The notes: generated by a model not told the origin, from the sequence alone. DNA of 64,000 bases from Poecilobothrus nobilitatus (GCA_947095535.1 OX352772.1:96267207-96331206); one strand, 5' to 3'; counted from the stretch's first letter, positions 1-11,223 are shown. A program made the numbers and translations.

Positions 1-2290
1 CCGATTCTTGAACTTAGAAGTTTATAGTTTGCAAGTTCGATTCGATTCTTTTTTTTTTTTTTTGTGGTAGTTTGTTTTTATATTTTAAAGGAAATAAATC
101 TTTACATATCATCATAGTATCATCATAATATTTAATTTGCACATGACAGACATTTAAAACCCTTTTACTCAATGATTTACCAACCAACTTTCATATTTTT
201 TTTTTTTTAATATTCAGTACAGCCATCTTACAAGATCAATATTTTTCCAAAATTTTCTGATTTTCATTATTAATTTTCCATTTTTATAAAAAGCCCATGT
301 AAAGAATATACATATGTATCATATAGTATGTATAATCTATACCTATAATATACATATTCAAAAACGACGCTCTTTTATTCCGTTGAATAAATTTTGCTTT
401 TTTGTTTTTGCTTTTTGTTTTTTTCTAAATACATAAATAAAATTTTAAAATATAGTTTGCATAGTAGGAAATAAGAATTACACAATATAACTGAATATAA
501 ACATACAGATTTTAGTTGTGGGTTTGGTGTAGTGGTAGAGTGGGCGATTCTTGAACTTAGAAGTTTATACTTTGCAAGTTCGATTCGATTCTTTTTTCTT
601 TTTTTTTTTTTGTAGTTTTTTTTATATTTTAAACGAAATAAATCTTTACATATCATCATAGTATCATCATAATATTTAATCTGCACATGACAGACATTTA
701 AAACCCTTTTACTCAATGATTTACCAACCAACTTTCAGTTTTTTCTTTTTAAATATTCAGTACAGCCATCTTACAAGATCAATATTTTTCCAAAATTTTC
801 TGATTTTCATTATTAATTTTCCATTTTTATAAAAAGCCCATGTAAAGAATATACATATGTATCATATAGTATGTATAATCTATACCTATAATATACATAT
901 TCAAAAATTACGCTCTTTTATTCCGTTGAATTTTAAATTTTGCTTTTTTGTTTTCGCTTTTTGTTTTTTCTAAATACATAAATAAAATTTTAAAATATAG
1001 TTTTCATAGTAGGAAATAAGAATTACACAAAATAACTGGATATAATACACTGGATATACATACAGATTTTAGTTGTAGATTTGGTGTAGTGGTAGAGTGG
1101 CCAATTGTTGAACTTAGAAGTCTGTAGTTGCAAGTTCGATTCGATTCTGCTTTTTTTTTTTTTGATATTTTTTTTATATTTTAAACGAAATAAATCTTTA
1201 CATATCATCATAGCATCTTCATAATGTTTAATCTGTAAATGACAGACATTTAAAACCCTTTTAATATATGATTTACCAACAAACTTTAATTTTTTTCTTT
1301 TTAAATGATAAATATTCAGTACAGCCATCTTACAAGATCAATATTTTTCCAAAATTTTCTGATTTTCATTATTAATTTTCCATTTTTATAAAAAGCCCAT
1401 GTAAAGAATATACATATGTATCATATAGTATGTATAATCTATACCTATAATATACATATTCAAAAACGACGCTCTTTTATTTCGTTGAATTTTAAATTTT
1501 GCTTTTTTGTTTTTGCTTTTTGTTTTTTTCTAAATACATAAATAAAATTTTAAAATATAGTTTGCATAGTAGGAAATAAGAATTACACAATATAACTGAA
1601 TATAAACATACAGATTTTAGTTGTGGGTTTGGTGCAGTGGTAGAGTGGCCGATTCTTGAACTTAGAAGTCTATAGTTGCAAGTTCGTTTCGATTCTGTTT
1701 TTTTTGTTTTTTTGTTTTGGTAGTTTTTTTTTTATATTTTAAACGAAATAAATTTTTACATATTATCATCATCATAATATTTAATCTGTAAATGACAGAC
1801 ATTTAAAACCCTTTTACTCAATGATTTACACACCAACTTTAAGTTTTTTCTTTTTAATTGATAAATATTCAGTACACCCATCTTACAAGATAAATACATA
1901 AATAAAATTTTAAAATATAGTTTGCGTAGTAGGAAATAAGAATTACACAATATAACTGATCCAGCCATTGGTTCAGTGGTTGACGCACCGCTTCTCATTC
2001 ATAAGGGAATGAGAGGTTTCGGGTTCGATTCCCGGCTGGGTACAATAATTATAATATAATAATAAAAAAAAAAAAATATTCATATATCGCAATATATAAA
2101 TACTTAATATATTATAATATCTCGTACACCCCACATTCCTACCAGGAAACAGGGGTTGTAGCTAGCTGGCACATTTATGTATCACGGTACCTGGATATAA
2201 ATAAATAAATATAACTGAATATAAACATACAAAATTCAGTTGGGGGTTTGGTGCAGTGGTAAAGTGGCCGATTTTTGAACTTAGAAGTCC
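1..2290 (-). repeat. Tandem array of ~550-bp units with tRNA-like heads
   Basis: Four to five units follow head to tail. Each has a tRNA-like block near 519, 1078, 1625 and 2243, with only its end visible at position 1. A T-run follows, then about 430 bp of shared AT-rich sequence. The tRNA-like block has a pol III A-box-like TGGTGTAGTGGTAG and a B-box-like AGTTCGATTC about 50 bases later, in + orientation. No good cloverleaf forms, so this is a tRNA-derived head, not a working tRNA. Unit 4 (from 1625) has lost about 190 bp internally and carries a SINE; unit 5 stops at 2290 against the errantivirus-like element. Reading frames across the array are shadows of the repeat. A lone copy of the unit body lies at 45012-45480. 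The strand given is nominal. Confidence 0.85.
1960..2207 (+). mobile_element. tRNA-derived SINE with 11-bp target duplication
   Basis: The first ~80 bases fold like a tRNA: acceptor TCCAGCC pairs with GGCTGGG, the T-arm is TCGGGTTCGATTCCCGG with a perfect B-box GGTTCGATTCC, and an A-box-like TGGTTCAGTGG lies upstream. The anticodon region is odd: TCTCATTC pairs perfectly with GAATGAGA as an 8-bp hairpin. A body of ~130 bp and an ATAAATAAAT tail follow. The element is flanked by AATATAACTGA at 1949-1959 and 2208-2218. The neighbouring array units carry this sequence once and uninterrupted, which fixes the borders. It must be younger than the array. No coding capacity. It could be read as a tRNA gene, but the tail, the target duplication and the hairpin argue for a SINE. 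Confidence 0.82.
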
Positions 2291-2439
2291 AGGAAAAAAT
2301 TCGGAAATTTTAACAAAAAAAAAGTAAAAGCAAAAATCTTAATATAAATAACCAAAAAAATAATTTTAGAAATAATAAAGGTGGTAGTAGAACAAAGGCG
2401 GTAGTTTTAGAATAAATAATTAATTTGAAAATAATTTAC

Positions 2440-2756
2440 CCATCGCTAATAATTTAAAAAGTTTTTACCAGTCAAATAACTTTGCTGGAAATCAAAATTT
2501 TAATTCAAACTCAAATCAAACTAGAAAACAATCAAATACTTTCAACCCAAGCAGAATTTCTAATCTTTATTCAACCCAAAACGGTAGACAAACCAATTTT
2601 TCTATCAATTTACAATCAAGAAAGAGAAATTTTAATAGCCGTAGTTTTGATGAGAGTAATTATTTTCATGATATTCCTGATTCCATGGAAGTAGGAAATT
2701 TACCAGATACTACAGTAAATTTCCAAGACGAGCCTAGGAATACAACCTCCCAATAA
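2440..2756 (+). pseudogene. Gag C-terminal remnant
   Basis: An open frame rich in Asn, Gln, Ser and Arg ends at a TAA at 2754-2756 after an acidic tail containing DIPDSMEVGNLPD. This composition and the PMEV-like motif near the end suit errantiviral Gag, the structural capsid/nucleocapsid protein. The following pol frame overlaps and lies at -1 relative to gag, the arrangement used for programmed -1 frameshifting in gypsy-like elements. No start codon and no capsid domain are present, as the 5' part is missing. Assignment rests on position and composition. Confidence 0.55.
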
Positions 2757-3290
2757 TTAATTTAACAATATATAATAAGAAAATTAGTTGTTTAGTAGAT
2801 ACAGGTTCTACCACTACTATTTTAAGGCCTAACGTTCTTGAAAATTTCCCAGAAATTAATTTAAAAAGGTTAAAATTTTATAGTACAATTAACGGAATTA
2901 ATGAAATCAAAAAAGAAATTATAACCCCTATTCCTCAGAAACTAAGTAGAATTGGGACCATCACATGGATGATTGCAAAATTAAAAGGAAGAAACTATAA
3001 CGCAATTTTAGGAAAAGACGTTTTAACACCATTTAAAGCTATTATTAATTTCGAAAATAATTATATTGAAATAAATCAAAACAAAATATTTTTTTTAAAT
3101 AGTTGTTATCTATGTGATATTGATATAAATGTACTTGAACAAAAAGAATGCAATTTATTAGACAATATTAATTTAAGTAATGAAGAAAGAATTAAATTAA
3201 AAAATGTGCTTAAAAGTTATGAAAATCTCTTTTTTAAAGAGGAAACTTCTTGTCCTTTACTCATGAGGTTGAACGTAAAATTATAACAAC
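2757..3290 (+). pseudogene. Pol: aspartic protease and linker
   Basis: The frame contains CLVDTGSTTTIL, the catalytic D-T-G signature of a retroviral-type aspartic protease, and about 65 residues later GRNYNAILGKDVL, matching the conserved second protease motif (ILG-D). The protease cuts the Gag-Pol polyprotein. The frame runs on through a linker and then shifts near 3260, where the RT sequence continues in another frame. This is an indel, since the sense of the protein carries across the break. Part of one broken pol gene. Confidence 0.75.
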
Positions 3291-4560
3291 CAGAAACGAA
3301 CCTACTTACTCTAAAATTTATAGGTACCCTAAAGTACATAAACCGGAAATTGAACGTCAAATTAAAGAAATGTTGGAACAAGGGATAATAAAATTGAGCA
3401 ATTCCCTTTATAACAGTTCATTGTGGAATGTGCCAAAGAAAAAGGACAATTCAGCACAACAAAAATGGAGAATCGTTATTGACTACAGGAGATTAAATGA
3501 TGTAACCATTAGCGATAAATTCCCAATCCGTAATATTGAAACGATATTAGATAAATTGAGAGCTTCACAATACTTCACAACACTCGACCTCGCTAAGGGT
3601 TCCCATCAGATTTTAGTAAGGCCAGAGGATAGAAGTGAAACAGCTTTCTCCACTCCATTTGGTCATTATGAGTATGTTCGAATGACCTTTGGACTTAAAA
3701 ATGCTCCAGAGACGTTCCAAAGACTGATGAAATCAATTTTGAGGGAACATATTAATAAAATATGCGTCGTTTACCTCGACGACATATTAATTTTTAGTAC
3801 ATCTTTGGAGGAACATATGACCAATTTAAAAAAAATTCTAAACATATTAGAGAAAGCAGGACTTAAGGTTCAAATACACAAGAGCAATTTCCTATCTAAA
3901 GAAACACAATATATAAGGCACATAGTAACACCAGAGGTTATAAGATGAAACCCTGAAAATATAAAATCAATTCGAAACCTTAAACTACCAGTCATAACCA
4001 AACAAATTAAATCCGTTCTTAGTATGACTGGCTTTTACAGAAAGTTTATTAAAGACTATGCTAAAGTCGCATATCCTATTGTAAAATATCTGAAAAAAAA
4101 CACTAAAATTAATAAAAACGACCCCAATTTCATTGATGCGTTTGAAAAATTAAAAGATATCATTACCGACTGCCCTATATTAAGATACCCAAATTTTAGC
4201 AAAAAATTTAAACTAGTCACTGACGCAAGCAACTTCGCAGTATTTGCAGTTTTGACTCAAGATGGTCACCCCATCTGCTATGCTTCTAGAACCTTGAACG
4301 ATCATGAGAAGCATTATTGAACAATTGAAAAGGAGTTATTAGCTATATTTTGGGGGATGAAGTACTTCCGTCCATATTTATATGGAAAAGAATTCGACTC
4401 ACTTACTGACCATCAACCAATCAAATGGTTACAAGCAAAAAATACAGGTAAGGACACTAGGTGAATTTGATGCCAAAATAGAATATATAAAAGGAAAGAA
4501 AATAAGATAGCTGATTTCCTCAGCCGTATTAACACATATAATTGTGAGATAAATTTACTT
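3262..4560 (+). pseudogene. Pol: reverse transcriptase and RNase H
   Basis: RT fingers and palm are clear: WRIVIDYRRLND, FTTLDLAKGSHQI (first catalytic Asp), TPFGHYEYVRMTFGLKNAPETFQ-like motifs and the catalytic VYLDDILIFS near 3770-3800. RNase H follows with LVTDASNFAVFAVL and the YASRTLNDHEKHY motif, then a chromodomain-free IADFLSRI end near 4520. Two TGA stops at 3946-3948 and 4318-4320 sit where the family normally has Trp, and a further break lies near 4460. Together they show an old copy under no constraint. The enzyme would copy element RNA into DNA in cytoplasmic particles. Confidence 0.88.
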
Positions 4561-4734
4561 CAAGAGGAACAAAATTTATCTATGTCTGAAAACTTTAATG
4601 ATTAAACCAGAGAATACTCATTGCACAACAACAGCAATGAATCATTAGAGGCAAAAACAATTCACTTTCAAGAGGAAAATCTAGTCGAACATATTCCAAT
4701 TTTGGAAACAGTAGTTAATCGGTTCTAGCTAGAC

Positions 4735-5831
4735 TCAAATCTTCCTAGTAGAGCATAAAGAAAGGGAACTTAAAATTGTGTTAGGTAACAGGAGAATTTT
4801 CGTAGAAAGAAACGGTATCCCCAATATTGTCGATGATACAGTCCAAAGATATATCACAAAAGGCAAAATAGGTATATATTCACCTAACACCCAAAGAATA
4901 AAATTTGTAAAATGTAGTTTTTTCGCTAGAGATATAGAATGCGAGGACGAGGCTTTAAAGCAAATATCCTTATCGTATAAAAGAGAATTAAGGCACCCCA
5001 GTATCATTACACATTATCATAAAATAAAATCATAAAACATAATCATTAAACATACAATTTATTACCCAAATTTAAGATACTTCGTTCACAAGTAATTAAC
5101 AATTGCGACTATTGTACTGCTGCTAAATATGATAGAAAACCTATTAGAAAGAAATTTGAATTCACTGAAACCCCTTCTGAAATTAACGAAATATTGGATT
5201 TTGTACATATTTATGTAAACAGTAAACATTCATTTATAAACTTTTTTGATAAGTTTTCAAAGCATGCCGTAAGTTTTTATCATATCATAATCATAAGTAA
5301 ATTGCATCTTTTCATATCTATAAAAGGTAAAATGAAAAAACTTGTTTGTGATAATGAATTCAATAGTATCAATATAAAACAATTAGCTAGAAATAAAGGA
5401 ATAGAAATTCATTTCGTCAAGCCCAATAGTCATACAGGAAACAGTGACGCTGAAAGACTTAATAATACCGTAACTGAAAAAATTGGAGTTTTAAATTTGG
5501 ATAATAAAATCCACATAAAAGATCAAATTTCCAAGGCCATAGAATATTATAATAATACTTACCATTCTACTATCAAAGCCATTGCACTACAGGTATAAAA
5601 TTTTAAAACTAACAATGATATTATTAGAAATAGGATTAATAAAATGAAATCAAAAATTATACCAACATTTAATGGAAAGCGGGAATCTTATAAAGAAACT
5701 CGAAACTTAGGATTTATAAAAAATTATACTAGTGTGAGATATAAAGAACAACCTAAATTTAGAAAATATCCTTTGCAATATGTACACGAAAACAATATTA
5801 AAAGGACCTTTAAAATTTTCAGGCGAAATTA
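4735..5831 (+). pseudogene. Pol: integrase
   Basis: A linker region typical of errantiviral Pol precedes a zinc-binding remnant with CDYCTAAK near 5105-5125. The catalytic core is recognisable from FFDKFSKHA, LVCDNEF and the later HTGNSDAERLNN block, which holds the catalytic Glu. The first catalytic Asp, normally in an H-x-D motif, appears as Tyr (FVHIYVN near 5205), so the enzyme would be inactive even apart from the frame breaks at ~5035-5090 and ~5596. A basic C-terminal stretch to 5831 fits the DNA-binding tail. Integrase would insert the DNA copy into chromosomes. Confidence 0.78.
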
Positions 5832-5894
5832 ATATGGATAGCAATGTTAATAATGCTAGCACCTCAAGCAACGTCCTCAATACTGCTAATTGAA

Positions 5895-6836
5895 AAAATC
5901 AGCAGGTTACGTAGAAGTTAAAATAGATGAAATAGAATTAGTAAGTAAATTAGACATAATTTTACATGTAATATATCTGAAATTTTAAAAATAGTTAATG
6001 ATTTAGAGAGTACAATAAATTCGTTAGATTTAAAAGGTACTAAAAATTTCGCTATTAACAAAATTAATACTATTAAGAATAAAGTTAGAGCAATTTTGCC
6101 TCATAGATTTAAAAGAGGTTTAGTCGATCTTATAGATAGTGCAAATAAATGGTTATTTGGGAATATGGTGATTACGATTATTACGATATGATGAAGATCG
6201 GCAAGATATAGAAAACCACCTCAAAACTTCTGACGAAAATAATTATAATGCTTAAATCAATTAATCAGCAAATTATAATAAATGAAAATTTTAATAATAC
6301 ACTTCAGCAAAAAAATTCAATAAATTCAGACAGAAAAAGACTATTAAATAAGCTGTATAGTATCGAACTAATAGAAAAAGAAAGTTTAAAAATACATAGG
6401 AATTTTTTTTACAATTTCTGCTCAAACTAGACGCAATTAAGGAACATATCGAACACATTCATGAAAATATTGCCTCTGCTAGATTAGGAATACTACATTC
6501 AGATATTTTAACTAATGCTCAAATAGAAAAATATGATATAGATTTCAAAAAACATTCCAATATTAGACTAGGTGTAGCCAAATATTCAGACAATTGTTCA
6601 ATAATTTTTGCAATAAAAATTCCAACCGAATCTTTAAAATTTAATAAAAAACTTTTGATTCCTATTCCGAATTCTAATCACAAATAAATAGATCAGAAAT
6701 TAAAAAGCATTATAAAAGTAGGAAATCAAATTTATACTTTCGAAGACGGAAAATCTTTAAGAGAACTTAGACTAAGTAAGAACTATTGTAAAAAAAAAAA
6801 GTAGTTGCAAAATCATTATTAATAAAGAAGAAGACT
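5895..6836 (+). pseudogene. Env-like remnant
   Basis: This region lies where errantiviruses carry env. In pieces of frame it shows a helical segment followed by RFKRGLVDLID near 6110-6140, a furin-type R-x-K-R site followed by a GL-rich fusion-peptide-like stretch, as in insect errantiviral Env. Frames are interrupted (for example near 5970, 6160-6190, 6430 and 6690), no signal peptide is seen and no convincing membrane anchor remains. The protein would have been a membrane glycoprotein; this copy cannot make one. Assignment rests on position and the cleavage motif. Confidence 0.62.
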
Positions 6837-7759
6837 AGGTACTAGAATATACCGAATAATAATATACTTAAGTTAATATGTATGTTTATGTATGAATGTA
6901 TAAACAGAAAAATGTCAACAACGGGCGTCGGCAATGGAATTCCGTTTCTTAAACAGAATAATATCGGAAACAGCTATGGCGGAATCAGCTGTTAATGTCA
7001 AAACTTTTATTTTACAAAATATATAAAGGTAAATTCAAAAATGAAAACACAAATAGTTTCAATTGTTGCAATTATTTTAAAATAGTTTCAATTGTAATTA
7101 AAAATAATTTCAATTGTTGCAATTGTTACTGAAATGCAAAAAAAAGAAGAAGGATTTTTTAACAAAGGCTTTTTGCAAATGAAAGAAAAAGATGAAGAAA
7201 ATTTTTTCAAATTAACCAGAATGAATGTTTCTTCATTTAATTTACTTCTGACTTTTTTTATTACATTTTTGTATTGTGGGTGTTTTAAATTATAAATAAT
7301 TTCCCACAATTTTACTTCCTCTATTACCTTCTCCTCCATTTTGTTAAACATTGTTAAACAATAATTTGGGTGTTTTTCTTTTTCTCGTCAGAGCAGAGTC
7401 AGAGCTGTCAAGCAAAAAAATTATGTTTCTTTTTTAACTCGGAATGTGCTCAGAGCGCTCGTGCATAGATAACTATATTTTTTAAGGATATTTTTTTTTA
7501 ATTTTATTGAAATTTACAGAAATTAACTTCGTTTTATTTTATTTCTTAAATAAATTCCTTTTACAACTGTATTATTGTATTAAAAACAATGAAATAAAAT
7601 AAAAAATAATGACGTTAGAAAATAATTTGGATAAAAATTGACAATTTGTGCTCTGAGCGTTTCTTTTTTTAACTCATAAAAGTTTGCTCTCACCATTATT
7701 CGCTCTGAGCGCTGGACATCTGCTCTGAGCATTGATGTGATGAGAACAAAAAAAACGCC
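6837..7759. other. Non-coding; possible 3' LTR and GCTCTGAGC cluster
   Basis: The start lies just after a purine-rich AAAGAAGAAGA tract, where a 3' LTR would begin, but no second LTR exists here for comparison. From about 7380 a local repeat appears: the odd palindrome GCTCTGAGC or its complement occurs at 7448-7456, 7650-7658, 7702-7710 and 7722-7730, with a shared TTTCTTTTTTAACTC nearby. No gene was recognised; reading frames here are low-complexity. Confidence 0.4.
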
Positions 7760-8275
7760 TAAATTGTAATGTAATTTCTAAACGTCACTATGTTACAACA
7801 GCAAAAAGAGTTCCCATCGAAAGAAATCGACTGTCACTTTTTTCCGCCCGTAGCAAAACTAGAAATTAGAAGTATTTTCCCGCCAACGATTTTCCGACAT
7901 GAAAATTCCGATATCATTGTAGGCTCTTAAATTTAAATACACAGTGGCGATTTTAATTTTGACATTCCGCCGCGGAAAATCGACATCATTCTGTTTGTAC
8001 TTTTAGCTTCGCTACTCTTTCTCTTCCATCTTGTTTAACAATAAATTGTAATTTAATTTCTAAATGTCATTATGTCACAACAAAAAAGAGAGTTGTCATC
8101 GAATAAAAATCTATTGCTATTTTTTCCGCCGGCGGCAAAAATGAGAATTATTTTGTGTCGCCAACATTTTTTTTCATATGTAAATTCCGGCATCTTAAAT
8201 TAATATATACAATGGCGATTTTAATTTTGACATTCCACCGGTGAAAAACGACATCATTCGGTTTATACCTTTAGT
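7760..8275. repeat. Direct duplication upstream of Pdp
   Basis: Copy a (7760-8041) and copy b (8042-8275) are diverged direct repeats in tandem, 282 bp apart. Both contain TAAATTGTAAT, a TTTTTTCCGCC box, TGGCGATTTTAATTTTGACATTCC and CATCATTC. They end about 230 bp before the Pdp start codon. They may be part of the promoter region or a remnant of a tandem repeat; the sequence does not decide. Confidence 0.7.
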
Positions 8276-8505
8276 TAGTGTACCGCCAACTGTGTTCTTT
8301 ATTCTACTCACTATATAGTCTTAGTCTATTGCCTTGCCTTGCCTGGTCTATTGGACTTGGTTGCTGCTATAGAACTGATTAGTCCTATCTTATGCTATTG
8401 CTATTTTTAAAAGTATAATAATACACATTACATAGCATAGTATGTATTAAAAGTTTGTGACTACATATACAAAATTAATTGTATTATATCAAATAGTTTT
8501 TTGAA

Positions 8506-10089
8506 ATGAAGAATATTTTTAACAAATTTACATTTTATAATATAAGAACTGCTAGTCATAATATTAAATTTAGAAGAAATAACTTTACTTTACCTAATTT
8601 ATCACCTTATGATGTAAGATGTTTGATTTAAAGTTTTCATTTTATTTTTTTTTTTTTTTATAGGTTAATAAAATTTTAAGAGAAAACGAATATAGTCATA
8701 TTTTTGGTAATGACGGACCATTAAAAGGGTTTGAAACAAACCAATTAGCTTCAAATAACCCTATTGAAGACTCACGGACAGAAGCTAGTTTAATATATAA
8801 TAACGGATTTGTGTGCGGTGTATTTGATGGCCATGGTGGGCCTGCTTGTTCTCAAGTCATTTCAAAAAGATTATTAAGATATTTAGCAGCAAGCCTTGTA
8901 CCCAGAGATATACTTCAAAGTGAATTATTAAATGGAGGTCATAGCCAATCATTTCTTAAATGCCACAACGACAAAGTATGACAATTATTAAATTAGATAA
9001 TAAGGGTATACACAAGTCTTAAAATTTTGTTAATTATTGAAGTATAAAATTTTCAAAATCATCAAAAAATGTTAAATACTATGTAGTGTATACTCTTAAG
9101 AAAAAAAATAATTTAAAAACTTTAAAGATTGCAATTTTTAGGTTGATTTTGTAAAAGAAATCAAAGAACTTTATGAAAAAAGTTTTGTGACCTATGTTGA
9201 AACTTATCTAAAAACGAATTATAAAAATATGGAGCAGATAATTGAAAATACAGTTCTGCATTTGGATGATGATTTATCCCGGGAAGCGCTAGAACATTCA
9301 AGTATTCGTACATTGTCTGTTGCAATGAGTGGGGCAGTAGCATGTATTGCACTTGTTTCTGACTTAAATTTATATGTAGCCAATGTTGGTGATTGCGCTG
9401 CTGTTATTGGAACTTATAGCGACACTGGACAATGGATAACTAAAACCCTTAGCCATGAGCATAATACTGATAATATAGCTGAAGTTAAACGAATTTTAAA
9501 TGAGCATCCACAAAAGGAGAAAAATACAATAATTCGAAATGATCGTTTACTTGGGCAGCTAGTGCCTTTAAGAGCATTAGGTGATTTTAGATACAAATGG
9601 TCTAAAAAAATTCTGGAAAAAGTTGTAATTCCAAAATTTGGTGAGATGGCCGTACCTTTACATTATTATACTCCACCATATTTAACAGCACGTCCTGATA
9701 TTGTATATCACAAGTTGCAAAAAAATGATAAATTTCTCGTAATAGCGAGTGATGGTTTGTGGGATTTTTTATCACCAACTCAAGTTGTTAGTTTGGTTGG
9801 AGAACATATTATGGGTAAAGCATTTCTAGAACCTTTTAATTTATCCAAAGATAAAGAAACATTATCAGCAGTAGCTAAAACGTTATCAAATCGTAGAGCT
9901 GGACTAAAACACAAACCGTTAGATCAAAATTCTGCAACTCATTTAATTCGAAATGCTTTAGGCGGCACTGAATACGGCATTGAACATTCAAAACTTTCAT
10001 ATTATTTATCCTTGTCAAAAGATATTGCACGACAATATCGAGACGATATTACTATAACGGTTCTATTTTTCAATAGTGATTATATGTGA
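8506..10089 (+). CDS. Pdp: Pyruvate dehydrogenase phosphatase catalytic subunit, mitochondrial (3 exons)
   Basis: Exons 8506-8613, 8664-8975 and 9142-10089 join in frame to 455 residues. Introns of 50 and 166 bp have GT-AG ends with T-rich acceptors. It is a PP2C-family Mn/Mg-dependent Ser/Thr phosphatase that removes phosphate from the E1-alpha subunit of pyruvate dehydrogenase in the mitochondrial matrix, switching the complex on. Residues 1-36 are basic with no acidic residue until the end, a presequence; PYDVNKILRENEYS (about 34-47) is typical of PDP. Metal-binding motifs are CGVFDGHGG (87-95), ANVGDC (220-225), LRALGDF (about 283-289), IASDGLWDF (341-349) and RDDIT near 440. Length suits insect PDP. 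The start is the first ATG that gives the presequence. No stop or frameshift was seen. A candidate AATAAA lies at 10202-10207. It is the only intact host gene in the window. Confidence 0.93.
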
Positions 10090-10206
10090 AGTTGAACTCG
10101 TGTCAAATATATCTTAGCTATAAATACATTTCTGTATTTAAAAAAATATTTAATAGAGTGCCTTATGTGATCTACTTAAACTTGTTTGTCTGCAGTAATC
10201 TAATAA

Positions 10207-10308
10207 ACATGTTTCAGGTGACAAAAGAATAATTGTCTTATTTGTTCGTACAATTATAAACAAATGTTTCAGGTGGCAAAACAATAATTGTCATATTTGT
10301 TCGTACAT
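10207..10308. repeat. Two-copy 55-bp tandem repeat
   Basis: The segment ATGTTTCAGGTG-CAAAA-AATAATTGTC...TATTTGTTCGTACA occurs at 10209-10253 and 10264-10308 with few differences. It lies in or just after the Pdp 3' untranslated region. No function is evident. Confidence 0.7.
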
Positions 10309-10624
10309 ACTATAAGTACACCTAGGCATTTAGCAAAATTTAAAATCCAATAATGCATGCATAGATTAAATGACATATGGTCATTTATGTGATTTACTAA
10401 AACGAAGCTTGAAATTTAAATATTTAAGGGATTTCTAGAAATAAATTAATAATAAAAACGATTAAACATGCGATTTTCTTTAACAGAAAAAGTTAATCTA
10501 AGGCATTTTAAAATACTAGGAAAATTACGTTAAAACCATAACCTACAATATTTTTTTCAGCCCTGACATAAAGAAAGGAAATTAAAATAGTGGAAAAGCT
10601 CTAAAAAATTTACACATATTCTCA

Positions 10625-10945
10625 TCGAGACTCACATCAATTATCAGGCCATGAAATGCAGAGAGTAAAAGCTTAATAAGGGGCCAGCTTTTAACAAATT
10701 TACACGCAGTCATGGAAAAAATAGGGGGCCGACTATAAATCTTGAAATAACACAAAAACCATTTACTTTATTCAATTTGGTCCAAAGAAAAAATTAAGTC
10801 GCATCTTTTTTACATAATTCATTAAAGAAAGATATTTTAAAATATAATATTTTCATTCATAAATATGCATTTAAAAAATTGTCCTTTAAATTTTTTATTT
10901 TAAAAGCTTAAAGTTCTTAAGATTCGAGTCTCGTGAAAGTCAATG
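10625..10945 (+). repeat. Repeat family X, copy 1
   Basis: It begins GAGACTCACATCAATTATCAGG and runs through ACAAATTTACACG, CAATTTGGTCCAAAGA and TTCATTCATAAATATG to a closing GATTCGAGTCTCG. The opening GAGACTC and closing GAGTCTC are inverted, as at the ends of a small DNA transposon or MITE. A reverse-complement copy lies at 13803-14252 and a direct copy at 51322-51600. Confidence 0.75.
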
Positions 10946-11223
10946 AGAGTGTTTTTATAGTACACTACTGGTAACAAAAAAATTTTTATTGACAATTTTG
11001 ATTTTAAATTAACTTAGTAAAAATTTTTATTAAATTTTAAAAATAAAAAATTATTAACTGAAATATAAGTTATTGTGAAATAAGCAATAATTAAATAATA
11101 TTTATATAAGTAATAATTTATAATATCTAAAAATTTTTCCCATTCCCACACCACCTTTGAGGTAGGGAATATGGAGCGTTTTTTTTAAAGTGGTGTTCCC
11201 CTCAATTCTAAAAAAAAAACAGT

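Larger units (their letters stand above)
2291..6836 (+). mobile_element. Degenerate Ty3/gypsy errantivirus-like element, 5'-truncated
   Basis: The order gag tail, protease, reverse transcriptase, RNase H, integrase, then an env-like remnant is that of insect errantiviruses, the env-bearing branch of Ty3/gypsy. The left edge cuts into a tRNA-like repeat unit. The 5' LTR, the primer-binding site and most of gag are missing. No direct LTR pair was found in the window; sequence after 6836 may be a lone 3' LTR but has no partner to prove it. Frames are broken by several indels and by in-frame stops, so the copy is dead. The parts are listed separately. Confidence 0.85.

Noticed and set aside
375..1998. 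Three minus-strand frames of 80-118 codons
   Set aside because: They read through the tandem array, repeat each other's peptide and are Lys/Ile-rich with poly-Lys tracts from T-runs; shadows of the repeat.
1960..2040. A functional tRNA gene
   Set aside because: Acceptor and T arms pair, but the anticodon arm is an 8-bp hairpin, and the block is the head of a unit with an ATAAAT tail and target duplication.
6837..7760. A proven 3' LTR of the errantivirus-like element
   Set aside because: No second LTR is in the window, so neither its end nor its identity can be shown.
9414..9596. Minus-strand frame opposite Pdp
   Set aside because: Lies wholly within exon 3 of a gene with conserved motifs on the + strand.
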